Source: Bugula neritina
Lineage: Eukaryota > Bryozoa > Gymnolaemata > Cheilostomatida > Bugulidae
Direction: 5' to 3'
Assembly (NCBI GenBank): GCA_964035545.1
Contig: CAXIUT010000073.1
Coordinates: forward strand, 248,001-312,000
Length of the DNA: 64,000 nt
Part shown: piece after piece, positions 10,757 to 24,205 of the stretch
Position numbering within the stretch: the stretch's first letter is position 1
How the letters are laid out: every line of letters starts with the position of its first letter
Position numbers and translations under genes: made by a program
The notes under the pieces: generated by a model
What the model was told of the DNA's origin: nothing
The model's input: the letters and a program-made list of their open reading frames with translations, nothing else
Databases searched by the model: none

Positions 10757-12100
10757 CGTCATGGAAACTTTTGTAGTTTTAAATAATATCTCCAAACTCA
10801 TCACTTGCATGTGTTTATATACTTGATAAATTTTTTCATGCAAAACTTGATGCCTGCTTCAAAGACACCAGTGCTTAATTACTGTGTTAACTGTATTGGC
10901 ACGTTGCCATAAGATATTTGGTAATATTTCGCATCACAACAAACTCTTCAGAAAGTTAAGAAAATCAGTCTAGAAAGTTACTGAAATAAACCTACCAGAG
11001 AGAGTAAGCCAGATGTAACAAGTAGATCCAAAACAAGTTGATTAACAATTGAAGTTGAAATCTCCATGTAGTCAACACTTTAGTCCTAATGTCAAATGCA
11101 AACGTCTGCAACCAAACTATGTAGACTTCATGGGCTGGTTAGCTGACAGGACTCATTAAAGTTCTTAACTGTTGTGTGTATAGTGATGCCCTTCTTGAAC
11201 TAGAGAGGGCTGACTGAAGACTGCTACTTTGTGAAAATTGACAATGCATATTATTATTATTCATTGTTGAGATTCACGACTGCCATAAACAATGATAAAA
11301 TATTCATTGTTGGTACTACTGAGTAGAATAAAATATAATATAATATTATTCTCTGGACAGATAAACAATATCAAATGCATAATATAACATTACCATAAAT
11401 CTACGGCGCTTCACATCTTCACCTTTTTCTGCAATGTTATTTCTTTGCAGTTAGAAGTACTAGCTGAATATATGACTATGAAACATAACCCTTCAATTTC
11501 ATTGCACCAGCACCGATTTCAATATAGGTGTGTTGGGAGTTATCTTTCCTAAAGTTTTGTTCTTGGTGTTTATACGAAGCAGACACAGGCTAATATTAGT
11601 TTTGTTATTTGCAAGAGTTTTTCTGTCTGATTGTCCATCAGCAAAAGTTTGCGCCTTGCAGTTATTATGGAAATACCAGTGATGCTGGAAGACCTTTGCA
11701 TTGTACACCCGCCTTTACTATTGAATTTAGATGTTTTATTTTCCCATCCCCTCTCCTGCCCCCCTGTCCCCTCTAACAACCAGCAATCCTGACTCATGTG
11801 AAATGTGTTATTAAGTTTTAGAGTTGGACCATGGGCCGACAGTATACGATTTGAAGCTTTATAGTTTACAGGCAGTGGAGATGAGTCACTGCTGAAACCC
11901 ATTTTATTAGTAGACTATATTGCTCTTCAATCATCAGTTTGCATATTAAAACAGAAAGCTCATCTGCAGCGCCATTTCACAGTGTTAAATTTTGCTAGAG
12001 TAAAAATTAATTTTAGATGCCTTTGCAAACATATGAGAAATAAATGAGTCATTTTATGAAAAGAGGTGTTTGCAGCAGTTGTCCACTTTTGATTTAGACG
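10757..12100 (+). repeat. Monomer 9, B-Q-K with linker T/T/G, 1344 bp
   Basis: Head B (cataagatatt, gaaatctcc), middle Q with tatacgaagc, tail K. It is the first copy with ccgacag at phase 1083, a change that removes a minus-strand TAG and joins two short frames into a 110-codon open frame. Here that mark sits on a Q background with tail K, whereas elsewhere it mostly travels with tail S. Confidence 0.9.
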
Positions 12101-13445
12101 CGTCATGGAAACTTTTGTAGTTTTAAATAATATCTCCAAACTCATCACTTGCATGTGTTTATATACTTGATAAAGTTTTTCATGCAAAACTTGATGCCTG
12201 CTTCAAAGACACCAGTGCTTAAAACTGTGTTAACTGTATTGGCACGTTGCCATGAGATATTTGGTTATATTTAGCATCACAACATACTCTTCAGAAAGTT
12301 AAGAAAATCAGTCTATAGAAAGTTAATGAAATAAACCTACCAGAGAGAGTAAGCCAGATGTAACAAGTAGATCCAAAACAAGTTGATTAACAATTGAAGT
12401 TGAATTCTCCATGTAGTGAATACTTTAGTCCTAATGTCAAATGCAAACGTCTGCAACCAAATTGTGTAGACTTCATGAGCTGGTTAGCTGACAGGACTCA
12501 TTAAAGTTCTTAACTGTTGTGTGTATAGTGATGCCCATCTTGAACTAGAGAGGGCTGACGGAAGACTGCTACTTTGTGAAAATTGACAATGCATATTATT
12601 GTTATTCATTGTTGAGATTCACGACTGCCATAAACAATGATAAAATATTCATTGTTGGTACTACTGAGTAGAATAAAATATAATATAATATTATTCTCTG
12701 GACAGATAAACAATATCAAATGCATATTATAACATTACCATAAATCTACGGCGCTTCACATCTTCACTTTTTTCTGCAATGTTATTTCTTTGCAGTTAGA
12801 AGTACTAGCTGAATATATGACTATGAAACATAACCCTTCAATTTCATTGCACCAGCACCGATTTCAATATAGGTGTGTTGGGAGTTATCTTTCCTAAAGT
12901 TTTGTTCTTGGTGTTTATTCGAAGCAGACACAGGCTAATATTAGTTTTGTTATTTGCAAGAGTTTTTCTGTCTGATTGTCCATCAGCAAAAGTTTGCGCC
13001 TTGCAGTTATTATGGAAATACCAGTGATGCTGGAAGACCTTTGCATTGTACACCCGCCTTTACTATTGAATTTAGATGTTTTATTTTCCCATCCCCTCTC
13101 CTGCCCCCCTGTCCCCTCTAACAACCAGCAATCCTGACTCATGTGAAATGTGTTATTAAGTTTTAGAGTTGGACCATGGGCCTACAGTATACGATTTGAA
13201 GCTTTATAGTTTACAGGCAGTGGAGATGAGTCACTGCTGAAACCCATTTTATTAGTAGACTATATTGCTCTTCAATCATCAGTTTTCATATTAAAACAGA
13301 AAGCTCATCTGCAGCGCCATTTCACAGTGTTAAATTTTGCTAGAGTAAAAATTAATTTTAGATATCTTTGCAAACATATGAGAAATAAATGAGTCATTTT
13401 ATGAAAAGAGGGGTTTGCAGCAGTTGTCCACTTTTGATTTAGACG
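12101..13445 (+). repeat. Monomer 10, A-Q-K, 1345 bp
   Basis: Head A; private tattgttatt at 12597-12606 interrupting the ATT run; middle Q with tattcgaagc; linker T/T/T. The tail is K but begins like S (ttttcatattaaaacag), a small mosaic; it also has gatatc at phase 1263 and gaggggttt. Confidence 0.9.
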
Positions 13446-14790
13446 CGTCATGGAAACTTTTGTAGTTTTAAATAATATCTCCAAACTCATCACTTGCATG
13501 TGTTTATATACTTGATAAAGTTTTTCATGCAAAACTTGATGCCTGCTTCAAAGACACCAGTGCTTAAAACTGTGTTAACTGTATTGGCACGTTGCCATGA
13601 GATATTTGGTTATATTTAGCATCACAACATACTCTTCAGAAAGTTAAGAAAATCAGTCTATAGAAAGTTAATGAAATAAACCTACCAGAGAGAGTAAGCC
13701 AGATGTAACAAGTAGATCCAAAACAAGTTGATTAACAATTGAAGTTGAATTCTCCATGTAGTGAATACTTTAGTCCTAATGTCAAATGCAAACGTCTGCA
13801 ACCAAATTGTGTAGACTTCATGAGCTGGTTAGCTGACAGGACTCATTAAAGTTCTTAACTGTTGTGTGTATAGTGATGCCCATCTTGAACTAGAGAGGGC
13901 TGACGGAAGACTGCTACTTTGTGAAAATTGACAATGCATATTATTATTATTCATTGTTGAGATTCACGACTGCCATAAACAATGATAAAATATTCATTGT
14001 TGGTACTACTGAGTAGAATAAAATATAATATAATATTATTCTCTGGACAGATAAACAATATCAAATGCATATTATAACATTACCATAAATCTACGGCGCT
14101 TCACATCTTCACTTTTTTCTGCAATGTTATTTCTTTGCAGTTAGAAGTACTAGCTGAATATATGACTATGAAACATAACCCTTCAATTTCATTGCACCAG
14201 CACCGATTTCAATATAGGTGTGTTGGGAGTTATCTTTCCTAAAGTTTTGTTCTTGGTGTTTATTCGAAGCAGACACAGGCTAATATTAGTTTTGTTATTT
14301 GCAAGAGTTTTTCTGTCTGATTGTCCATCAGCAAAAGTTTGCGCCTTGCAGTTATTATGGAAATACCAGTGATGCTGGAAGACCTTTGCATTGTACACCC
14401 GCCTTTACTATTGAATTTAGATGTTTTATTTTCCCATCCCCTCTCCTGCCCCCCTGTCCCCTCTAACAACCAGCAATCCTGACTCATGTGAAATGTGTTA
14501 TTAAGTTTTAGAGTTGGACCATGGGCCTACAGTATACGATTTGAAGCTTTATAGTTTACAGGCAGTGGAGATGAGTCACTGCTGAAACCCATTTTATTAG
14601 TAGACTATATTGCTCTTCAATCATCAGTTTGCATATTAAAACAGAAAGCTCATCTGCAGCGCCATTTCACAGTGTTAAATTTTGCTAGAGTAAAAATTAA
14701 TTTTAGATGTCTTTGCAAACATATGAGAAATAAATGAGTCATTTTATGAAAAGAGGGGTTTGCAGCAGTTGTCCACTTTTGATTTAGACG
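13446..14790 (+). repeat. Monomer 11, A-Q-K, 1345 bp
   Basis: Head A, middle Q with tattcgaagc, linker T/T/T, tail K with gatgtc and gaggggttt. That tail pair is shared with monomers 12, 18 and 20, marking a tail sub-type found only between about 13 and 27 kb. Confidence 0.9.
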
Positions 14791-16136
14791 CGTCATGGAA
14801 ACTTTTGTAGTTTTAAATAATATCTCCAAACTCATCACTTGCATGTGTTTATATACTTGATAAAGTTTTTCATGCAAAACTTGATGCCTGCTTCAAAGAC
14901 ACCAGTGCTTAAATACTGTGTTAACTGTATTGGCACGTTGCCATGAGATATTTGGTAATATTTAGCATCACAACATACTCTTCAGAAAGTTAAGAAAATC
15001 AGTCTATAGAAAGTTAATGAAATAAACCTACCAGAGAGAGTAAGCCAGATGTAACAAGTAGATCCAAAACAAGTTGATTAACAATTGAAGTTGAATTCTC
15101 CATGTAGTGAATACTTTAGTCCTAATGTCAAATGCAAACGTCTGCAACCAAATTGTGTAGACTTCATGAGCTGGTTAGCTGACAGGACTCATTAAAGTTC
15201 TTAACTGTTGTGTGTATAGTGATGCCCATCTTGAACTAGAGAGGGCTGACGGAAGACTGCTACTTTGTGAAAATTGACAATGCATATTATTATTATTCAT
15301 TGTTGAGATTCACGACTGCCATAAACAATGATAAAATATTCATTGTTGGTACTACTGAGTAGAATAAAATATAATATAATATTATTCTCTGGACAGATAA
15401 ACAATATCAAATTCATAATATAACATTACCATAAATCTACGGCGCTTCACATCTTCACCTTTTTCTGCAATGTTATTTCTTTGCAGTTAGAAGTACTAGC
15501 TGAATATATGACTATGAAACATAACCCTTCAATTTCATTGCACCAGCACCGATTTCAATATAGGTGTGTTGGGAGTTATCTTTCCTAAAGTTTTGTTCTT
15601 GGTGTTTATACGAAGCAGACACAGGCTAATATTAGTTTTGTTATTTGCAAGAGTTTTTCTGTCTGATTGTCCATCAGCAAAAGTTTGCGCCTTGCAGTTA
15701 TTATGGAAATACCAGTGATGCTGGAAGACCTTTGCATTGTACACCCGCCTTTACTATTGAATTTAGATGTTTTATTTTCCCATCCCCTCTCCTGCCCCCC
15801 TGTCCCCTCTAACAACCAGCAATCCTGACTCATGTGAAATGTGTTATTAAGTTTTAGAGTTGGACCATGGGCCTACAGTATACGATTTGAAGCTTTATAG
15901 TTTACAGGCAGTGGAGATGAGTCACTGCTGAAACCCATTTTATTAGTAGACTATATTGCTCTTCAATCATCAGTTTGCATATTAAAACAGAAAGCTCATC
16001 TGCAGCGCCATTTCACAGTGTTAAATTTTGCTAGAGTAAAAATTAATTTTAGATGTCTTTGCAAACATATGAGAAATAAATGAGTCATTTTATGAAAAGA
16101 GGGGTTTGCAGCAGTTGTCCACTTTTGATTTAGACG
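14791..16136 (+). repeat. Monomer 12, first C-length head, Q-K, 1346 bp
   Basis: The leftmost copy with cttaaatactg and ggtaatatttagc, giving length 1346, yet still with aactgttg and gacgg of head A. Private aaattcataa near 15409-15418. Middle Q with tatacgaagc, linker T/T/T, tail K with gatgtc and gaggggttt. Confidence 0.9.
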
Positions 16137-17481
16137 CGTCATGGAAACTTTTGTAGTTTTAAATAATATCTCCAAACTCATCACTTGCATGTGTTTATAT
16201 ACTTGATAAAGTTTTTCATGCAAAACTTGATGCCTGCTTCAAAGACACCAGTGCTTAAAACTGTGTTAACTGTATTGGCACGTTGCCATGAGATATTTGG
16301 TTATATTTAGCATCACAACATACTCTTCAGAAAGTTAAGAAAATCAGTCTATAGAAAGTTAATGAAATAAACCTACCAGAGAGAGTAAGCCAGATGTAAC
16401 AAGTAGATCCAAAACAAGTTGATTAACAATTGAAGTTGAATTCTCCATGTAGTGAATACTTTAGTCCTAATGTCAAATGCAAACGTCTGCAACCAAATTG
16501 TGTAGACTTCATGAGCTGGTTAGCTGACAGGACTCATTAAAGTTCTTAACTGTTGTGTGTATAGTGATGCCCATCTTGAACTAGAGAGGGCTGACGGAAG
16601 ACTGCTACTTTGTGAAAATTGACAATGCATATTATTATTATTCATTGTTGAGATTCACGACTGCCATAAACAATGATAAAATATTCATTGTTGGTACTAC
16701 TGAGTAGAATAAAATATAATATAATATTATTCTCTGGACAGATAAACAATATCAAATGCATATTATAACATTACCATAAATCTACGGCGCTTCACATCTT
16801 CACTTTTTTCTGCAATGTTATTTCTTTGCAGTTAGAAGTACTAGCTGAATATATGACTATGAAACATAACCCTTCAATTTCATTGCACCAGCACCGATTT
16901 CAATATAGGTGTGTTGGGAGTTATCTTTCCTAAAGTTTTGTTCTTGGTGTTTATTCGAAGCAGACACAGGCTAATATTAGTTTTGTTATTTGCAAGAGTT
17001 TTTCTGTCTGATTGTCCATCAGCAAAAGTTTGCGCCTTGCAGTTATTATGGAAATACCGGTGATGCTGGAAGACCTTTGCATTGTACACCCGCCTTTACT
17101 ATTGAATTTAGATGTTTTATTTTCCCATCCGCTCTCCTGCCCCCCTGTCCCCTCTAACAACCAGCAATCCTGACTCATGTGAAATGTGTTATTAAGTTTT
17201 AGAGTTGGACCATGGGCCTACAGTATACGATTTGAAGCTTTATAGTTTACAGGCAGTGGAGATGAGTCACTGCTGAAACCCATTTTATTAGTAGACTATA
17301 TTGCTCTTCAATCATCAGTTTGCATATTAAAACAGAAAGCTCATCTGCAGCGCCATTTCACAGTGTTAAATTTTGCTAGAGTAAAAATTAATTTTAGATG
17401 CCTTTGCAAACATATGAGAAATAAATGAGTCATTTTATGAAAAGAGGTGTTTGCAGCAGTTGTCCACTTTTGATTTAGACG
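16137..17481 (+). repeat. Monomer 13, A-Q-K with interrupted C tract, 1345 bp
   Basis: Head A, middle Q with private accggtgatg (17056-17065), linker T/T/T, tail K. At 17131 a G interrupts the second C run of the C-rich tract (catccgctc), so this copy no longer fits the four-tract quadruplex rule on the minus strand. Confidence 0.91.
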
Positions 17482-18825
17482 CGTCATGGAAACTTTTGTA
17501 GTTTTAAATAATATCTCCAAACTCATCACTTGCATGTGTTTATATACTTGATAAAGTTTTTCATGCAAAACTTGATGCCTGCTTCAAAGACACCAGTGCT
17601 TAATTACTGTGTTAACTGTATTGGCACGTTGCCATAAGATATTTGGTAATATTTCGCATCACAACAAACTCTTCAGAAAGTTAAGAAAATCAGTCTAGAA
17701 AGTTACTGAAATAAACCTACCAGAGAGAGTAAGCCAGATGTAACAAGTAGATCCAAAACAAGTTGATTAACAATTGAAGTTGAAATCTCCATGTAGTCAA
17801 CACTTTAGTCCTAATGTCAAATGCAAACGTCTGCAACCAAACTATGTAGACTTCATGGGCTGGTTAGCTGACAGGACTCATTAAAGTTCTTAACTGTTGT
17901 ATGTATAGTGATGCCCTTCTTGAAATAGAGAGGGCTGACTGAAGACTGCTACTTTGTGAAAATTGACAATGCGTATTATTATTATTCATTGTTGAGATTC
18001 ACGACTGCCATAAACAATGATAAAATATTCATTGTTGGTACTACTGAGTAGAATAAAATATAATATAATATTATTCTCTGGACAGATAAACAATATCAAA
18101 TGCATAATATAACATTACCATAAATCTACGGCGCTTCACATCTTCACCTTTTTCTGCAATGTTATTTCTTTGCAGTTAGAAGTACTAGCTGAATATATGA
18201 CTATGAAACATAACCCTTCAATTTCATTGCACCAGCACCGATTTCAATATAGGTGTGTTGGGAGTTATCTTTCCTAAAGTTTTGTTCTTGGTGTTTATAC
18301 GAAGCAGACACAGGCTAATATTAGTTTTGTTATTTGCAAGAGTTTTTCTGTCTGATTGTCCATCAGCAAAAGTTTGCGCCTTCCCGTTATTATGGAAATT
18401 CCAGTGCTGCTGGAAGACCTTTGCATTGTACACCCGCCTTTACTATTGAATTTAGATGTTTTATTTTCCCATCCCCTCTCCTGCCCCCCTGTCCCCTCTA
18501 ACAACCAGCAATCCTGACTCATGCGAAATGTGTTATTAAGTTTTAGAGTTGGACCATGGGCCGACAGTATACGATTTGAAGCTTTATAGTTTACAGGCAG
18601 TGGAGATGAGTCACTGCTGAAACCCATTTTATTAGTAGACTATATTGCTCTTCAATCATCAGTTTTCATATTCAAAGAGAAAGCTCATCTGCAGCGCCAT
18701 TTCACAGTGTTATATTTTGCTAGAGTAATAACTAATTTTAGATGCCTTTGCAAACATATGAGAAATAAATGAGTCATTTTATGAAAAGAGGTGTTTGCAG
18801 CAGTTGTCCACTTTTGATTTAGACG
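17482..18825 (+). repeat. Monomer 14, B-(Q/N)-S, 1344 bp
   Basis: Head B with private tgtatgtatag (shared only with monomer 15) and gcgtatt. The middle starts as Q (ttggtgtttatacgaagc) and ends as N (cttcccg, ttccagtgctg), so an exchange point lies between about phase 824 and 903. Linker C/T/G, tail S. Confidence 0.91.
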
Positions 18826-20169
18826 CGTCATGGAAACTTTTGTAGTTTTAAATAATATCTCCAAACTCATCACTTGCATGTGTTTATATACTTGATAAAG
18901 TTTTTCATGCAAAACTTGATGCCTGCTTCAAAGACACCAGTGCTTAATTACTGTGTTAACTGTATTGGCACGTTGCCATAAGATATTTGGTAATATTTCG
19001 CATCACAACAAACTCTTCAGAAAGTTAAGAAAATCAGTCTAGAAAGTTACTGAAATAAACCTACCAGAGAGAGTAAGCCAGATGTAACAAGTAGATCCAA
19101 AACAAGTTGATTAACAATTGAAGTTGAAATCTCCATGTAGTCAACACTTTAGTCCTAATGTCAAATGCAAACGTCTGCAACCAAACTATGTAGACTTCAT
19201 GGGCTGGTTAGCTGACAGGACTCATTAAAGTTCTTAACTGTTGTATGTATAGTGATGCCCTTCTTGAAATAGAGAGGGCTGACTGAAGACTGCTACTTTG
19301 TGAAAATTGACAATGCATATTATTATTATTCATTGTTGAGATTCACGACTGCCATAAACAATGATAAAATATTCATTGTTGGTACTACTGAGTAGAATAA
19401 AATATAATATAATATTATTCTCTGGACAGATAAACAATATCAAATGCATAATATAACATTACCATAAATCTACGGCGCTTCACATCTTCACCTTTTTCTG
19501 CAATGTTATTTCTTTGCAGTTAGAAGTACTAGCTGAATATATGACTATGAAACATAACCCTTCAATTTCATTGCACCAGCACCGATTTCAATATAGGTGT
19601 GTTGGGAGTTATCTTTCCTAAAGTTTTGTTCTTGGTGTTTATACGAAGCAGACACAGGCTAATATTAGTTTTGTTATTTGCAAGAGTTTTTCTGTCTGAT
19701 TGTCCATCAGCAAAAGTTTGCGCCTTCCCGTTATTATGGAAATTCCAGTGCTGCTGGAAGACCTTTGCATTGTACACCCGCCTTTACTATTGAATTTAGA
19801 TGTTTTATTTTCCCATCCCCTCTCCTGCCCCCCTGTCCCCTCTAACAACCAGCAATCCTGACTCATGCGAAATGTGTTATTAAGTTTTAGAGTTGGACCA
19901 TGGGCCGACAGTATACGATTTGAAGCTTTATAGTTTACAGGCAGTGGAGATGAGTCACTGCTGAAACCCATTTTATTAGTAGACTATATTGCTCTTCAAT
20001 CATCAGTTTTCATATTCAAAGAGAAAGCTCATCTGCAGCGCCATTTCACAGTGTTATATTTTGCTAGAGTAATAACTAATTTTAGATGCCTTTGCAAACA
20101 TATGAGAAATAAATGAGTCATTTTATGAAAAGAGGTGTTTGCAGCAGTTGTCCACTTTTGATTTAGACG
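18826..20169 (+). repeat. Monomer 15, B-(Q/N)-S, adjacent duplicate of monomer 14
   Basis: Repeats monomer 14 at an offset of 1344, including tgtatgtatag and the Q/N switch. The single difference I saw is gcatatt here against gcgtatt there. Linker C/T/G, tail S. Confidence 0.92.
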
Positions 20170-21514
20170 CGTCATGGAAACTTTTGTAGTTTTAAATAAT
20201 ATCTCCAAACTCATCACTTGCATGTGTTTATATACTTGATAAAGTTTTTCATGCAAAACTTGATGCCTGCTTCAAAGACACCAGTGCTTAAAACTGTGTT
20301 AACTGTATTGGCACGTTGCCATGAGATATTTGGTTATATTTAGCATCACAACATACTCTTCAGAAAGTTAAGAAAATCAGTCTATAGAAAGTTAATGAAA
20401 TAAACCTACCAGAGAGAGTAAGCCAGATGTAACAAGTAGATCCAAAACAAGTTGATTAACAATTGAAGTTGAATTCTCCATGTAGTGAATACTTTAGTCC
20501 TAATGTCAAATGCAAACGTCTGCAACCAAATTGTGTAGACTTCATGAGCTGGTTAGCTGACAGGACTCATTAAAGTTCTTAACTCTTGTGTGTATAGTGA
20601 TGCCCATCTTGAACTAGAGAGGGCTGACGGAAGACTGCTACTTTGTGAAAATTGACAATGCATATTATTATTATTCATTGTTGAGATTCACGACTGCCAT
20701 AAACAATGATAAAATATTCATTGTTGGTACTACTGAGTAGAATAAAATATAATATAATATTATTCTCTGGACAGATAAACAATATCAAATGCATATTATA
20801 ACATTACCATAAATCTACGGCGCTTCACATCTTCACCTTTTTCTGCAATGTTATTTCTTTGCAGTTAGAAGTACTAGCTGAATATATGACTATGAAACAT
20901 AACCCTTCAATTTCATTGCACCAGCACCGATTTCAATATAGGTGTGTTGGGAGTTATCTTTCCTAAAGTTTTGTTCTTGGTGTTAATTCGAAGCAGACAC
21001 AGGCTAATATTAGTTTTGTTATTTGCAAGAGTTTTTCTGTCTGATTGTCCATCAGCAAAAGTTTGCGCCTTGCAGTTATTATGGAAATACCAGTGATGCT
21101 GGAAGACCTTTGCATTGTACACCCGCCTTTACTATTGAATTTAGATGTTTTATTTTCCCATCCCCTCTCCTGCCCCCCTGTCCCCTCTAACAGCCAGCAA
21201 TCCTGACTCATGCGAAATGTGTTATTAAGTTTTAGAGTTGGACCATGGGCCTACAGTATACGATTTGAAGCTTTATAGTTTACAGGCAATGGAGATGAGT
21301 CACTGCTGAAACCCATTTTATTAGTAGACTATATTGCTCTTCAATCATCAGTTTGCATATTAAAACAGAAAGCTCATCTGCAGCGCCATTTCACAGTGTT
21401 AAATTTTGCTAGAGTAAAAATTAATTTTAGATGCCTTTGCAAACATATGAGAAATAAATGAGTCATTTTATGAAAAGAGGTGTTTGCAGCAGTTGTCGAC
21501 TTTTGATTTAGACG
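20170..21514 (+). repeat. Monomer 16, A-Q-K, 1345 bp
   Basis: Head A but with aactcttg, the variant typical of the right part of the window. Private changes: tgttaattcg near 20982, cagccagc at 21191, aggcaatgg near 21285 and ttgtcgac at 21495. Middle Q, linker C/T/T, tail K. Confidence 0.91.
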
Positions 21515-22860
21515 CGTCATGGAAACTTTTGTAGTTTTAAATAATATCTCCAAACTCATCACTTGCATGTGTTTATATACTTGATAAAGTTTTTCATGCA
21601 AAACTTGATGCCTGCTTCAAAGACACCAGTGCTTAAATACTGTGTTAACTGTATTGGCACGTTGCCATGAGATATTTGGTAATATTTAGCATCACAACAT
21701 ACTCTTCAGAAAGTTAAGAAAATCAGTCTATAGAAAGTTAATGAAATAAACCTACCAGAGAGAGTAAGCCAGATGTAACAAGTAGATCCAAAACAAGTTG
21801 ATTAACAATTGAAGTTGAATTCTCCATGTAGTGAATACTTTAGTCCTAATGTCAAATGCAAACGTCTGCAACCAAATTGTGTAGACTTCATGAGCTGGTT
21901 AGCTGACAGGACTCATTAAAGTTCTTAACTCTTGTGTGTATAGTGATGCCCATCTTGAACTAGAGAGGGCTGACGGAAGACTGCTACTTTGTGAAAATTG
22001 ACAATGCATATTATTATTATTCATTGTTGAGATTCACGACTGCCATAAACAATGATAAAATATTCATTGTTGGTACTACTGAGTAGAATAAAATATAATA
22101 TAATATTATTCTCTGGACAGATAAACAATATCAAATGCATATTATAACATTACCATAAATCTACGGCGCTTCACATCTTCACCTTTTTCTGCAATGTTAT
22201 TTCTTTGCAGTTAGAAGTACTAGCTGAATATATGACTATGAAACATAACCCTTCAATTTCATTGCACCAGCACCGATTTCAATGTAGGTGTGTTGGGAGT
22301 TATCTTTCCTAAATTTTTGTTCTTGGCAATTATACGAAACAGACACAGGCTAATATTAGTTTTGTTATTTGCAAGAGTTTTTCTGTCTGATTGTCCATCA
22401 GCAAAAGTTTGCGCCTTCCCGTTATTATGGAAATTCCAGTGCTGCTGGAAGACCTTTGCATTGTACACCCGCCTTTACTATTGAATTTAGATGTTTTATT
22501 TTCCCATCCCCTCTCCTGCCCCCCTGTCCCCTCTAACAACCAGCAATCCTGACTCATGCGAAATGTGTTATTAAGTTTTAGAGTTGGACCATGGGCCGAC
22601 AGTATACGATTTGAAGCTTTATAGTTTACAGGCAGTGGAGATGAGTCACTGCTGAAACCCATTTTATTAGTAGACTATATTGCTCTTCAATCATCAGTTT
22701 TCATATTCAAAGAGAAAGCTCATCTGCAGCGCCATTTCACAGTGTTATATTTTGCTAGAGTAATAACTAATTTTAGATGCCTTTGCAAACATATGAGAAA
22801 TAAATGAGTCATTTTATGAAAAGAGGTGTTTGCAGCAGTTGTCCACTTTTGATTTAGACG
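21515..22860 (+). repeat. Monomer 17, C-N2-S, 1346 bp
   Basis: Head C with aactcttg and gacgg. It has the first full N2 middle in the window (tgtagg, aaatttttg, ggcaattatacgaaac, cttcccg, gtgctg). Linker C/T/G, tail S. Confidence 0.91.
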
Positions 22861-24205
22861 CGTCATGGAAACTTTTGTAGTTTTAAATAATATCTCCAAA
22901 CTCATCACTTGCATGTGTTTATATACTTGATAAAGTTTTTCATGCAAAACTTGATGCCTGCTTCAAAGACACCAGTGCTTAAAACTGTGTTAACTGTATT
23001 GGCACGTTGCCATGAGATATTTGGTTATATTTAGCATCACAACATACTCTTCAGAAAGTTAAGAAAATCAGTCTATAGAAAGTTAATGAAATAAACCTAC
23101 CAGAGAGAGTAAGCCAGATGTAACAAGTAGATCCAAAACAAGTTGATTAACAATTGAAGTTGAATTCTCCATGTAGTGAATACTTTAGTCCTAATGTCAA
23201 ATGCAAACGTCTGCAACCAAATTGTGTAGACTTCATGAGCTGGTTAGCTGACAGGACTCATTAAAGTTCTTAACTCTTGTGTGTATAGTGATGCCCATCT
23301 TGAACTAGAGAGGGCTGACGGAAGACTGCTACTTTGTGAAAATTGACAATGCATATTATTATTATTCATTGTTGAGATTCACGACTGCCATAAACAATGA
23401 TAAAATATTCATTGTTGGTACTACTGAGTAGAATAAAATATAATATAATATTATTCTCTGGACAGATAAACAATATCAAATGCATATTATAACATTACCA
23501 TAAATCTACGGCGCTTCACATCTTCACCTTTTTCTGCAATGTTATTTCTTTGCAGTTAGAAGTACTAGCTGAATATAAGACTATGAAACATAACCCTTCA
23601 ATTTCATTGCACCAGCACCGATTTCAATATAGGTGTGTTGGGAGTTATCTTTCCTAAAGTTTTGTTCTTGGTGTTTATTCGAAGCAGACACAGGCTAATA
23701 TTAGTTTTGTTATTTGCAAGAGTTTTTCTGTCTGATTGTCCATCAGCAAAAGTTTGCGCCTTGCTGTTATTATGGAAATACCAGTGATGCTGGAAGACCT
23801 TTGCATTGTACACCCGCCTTTACTATTGAATTTAGATGTTTTATTTTCCCATCCGCTCTCCTGCCCCCCTGTCCCCTCTAACAACCAGCAATCCTGACTC
23901 ATGTGAAATGTGTTATTAAGTTTTAGAGTTGGACCATGGGCCTACAGTATACGATTTGAAGCTTTATAGTTTACAGGCAGTGGAGATGAGTCACTGCTGA
24001 AACCCATTTTATTAGTAGACTATATTGCTCTTCAATCATCAGTTTGCATATTAAAACAGAAAGCTCATCTGCAGCGCCATTTCACAGTGTTAAATTTTGC
24101 TAGAGTAAAAATTAATTTTAGATGTCTTTGCAAACATATGAGAAATAAATGAGTCATTTTATGAAAAGAGGGGTTTGCAGCAGTTGTCCACTTTTGATTT
24201 AGACG
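22861..24205 (+). repeat. Monomer 18, A-Q-K with interrupted C tract, 1345 bp
   Basis: Head A with aactcttg; private gaatataaga near 23571; middle Q with ttgctgtt; linker T/T/T; tail K with gatgtc and gaggggttt. A G at 23855 interrupts the second C run of the C-rich tract, the same change as in monomer 13. Confidence 0.91.
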
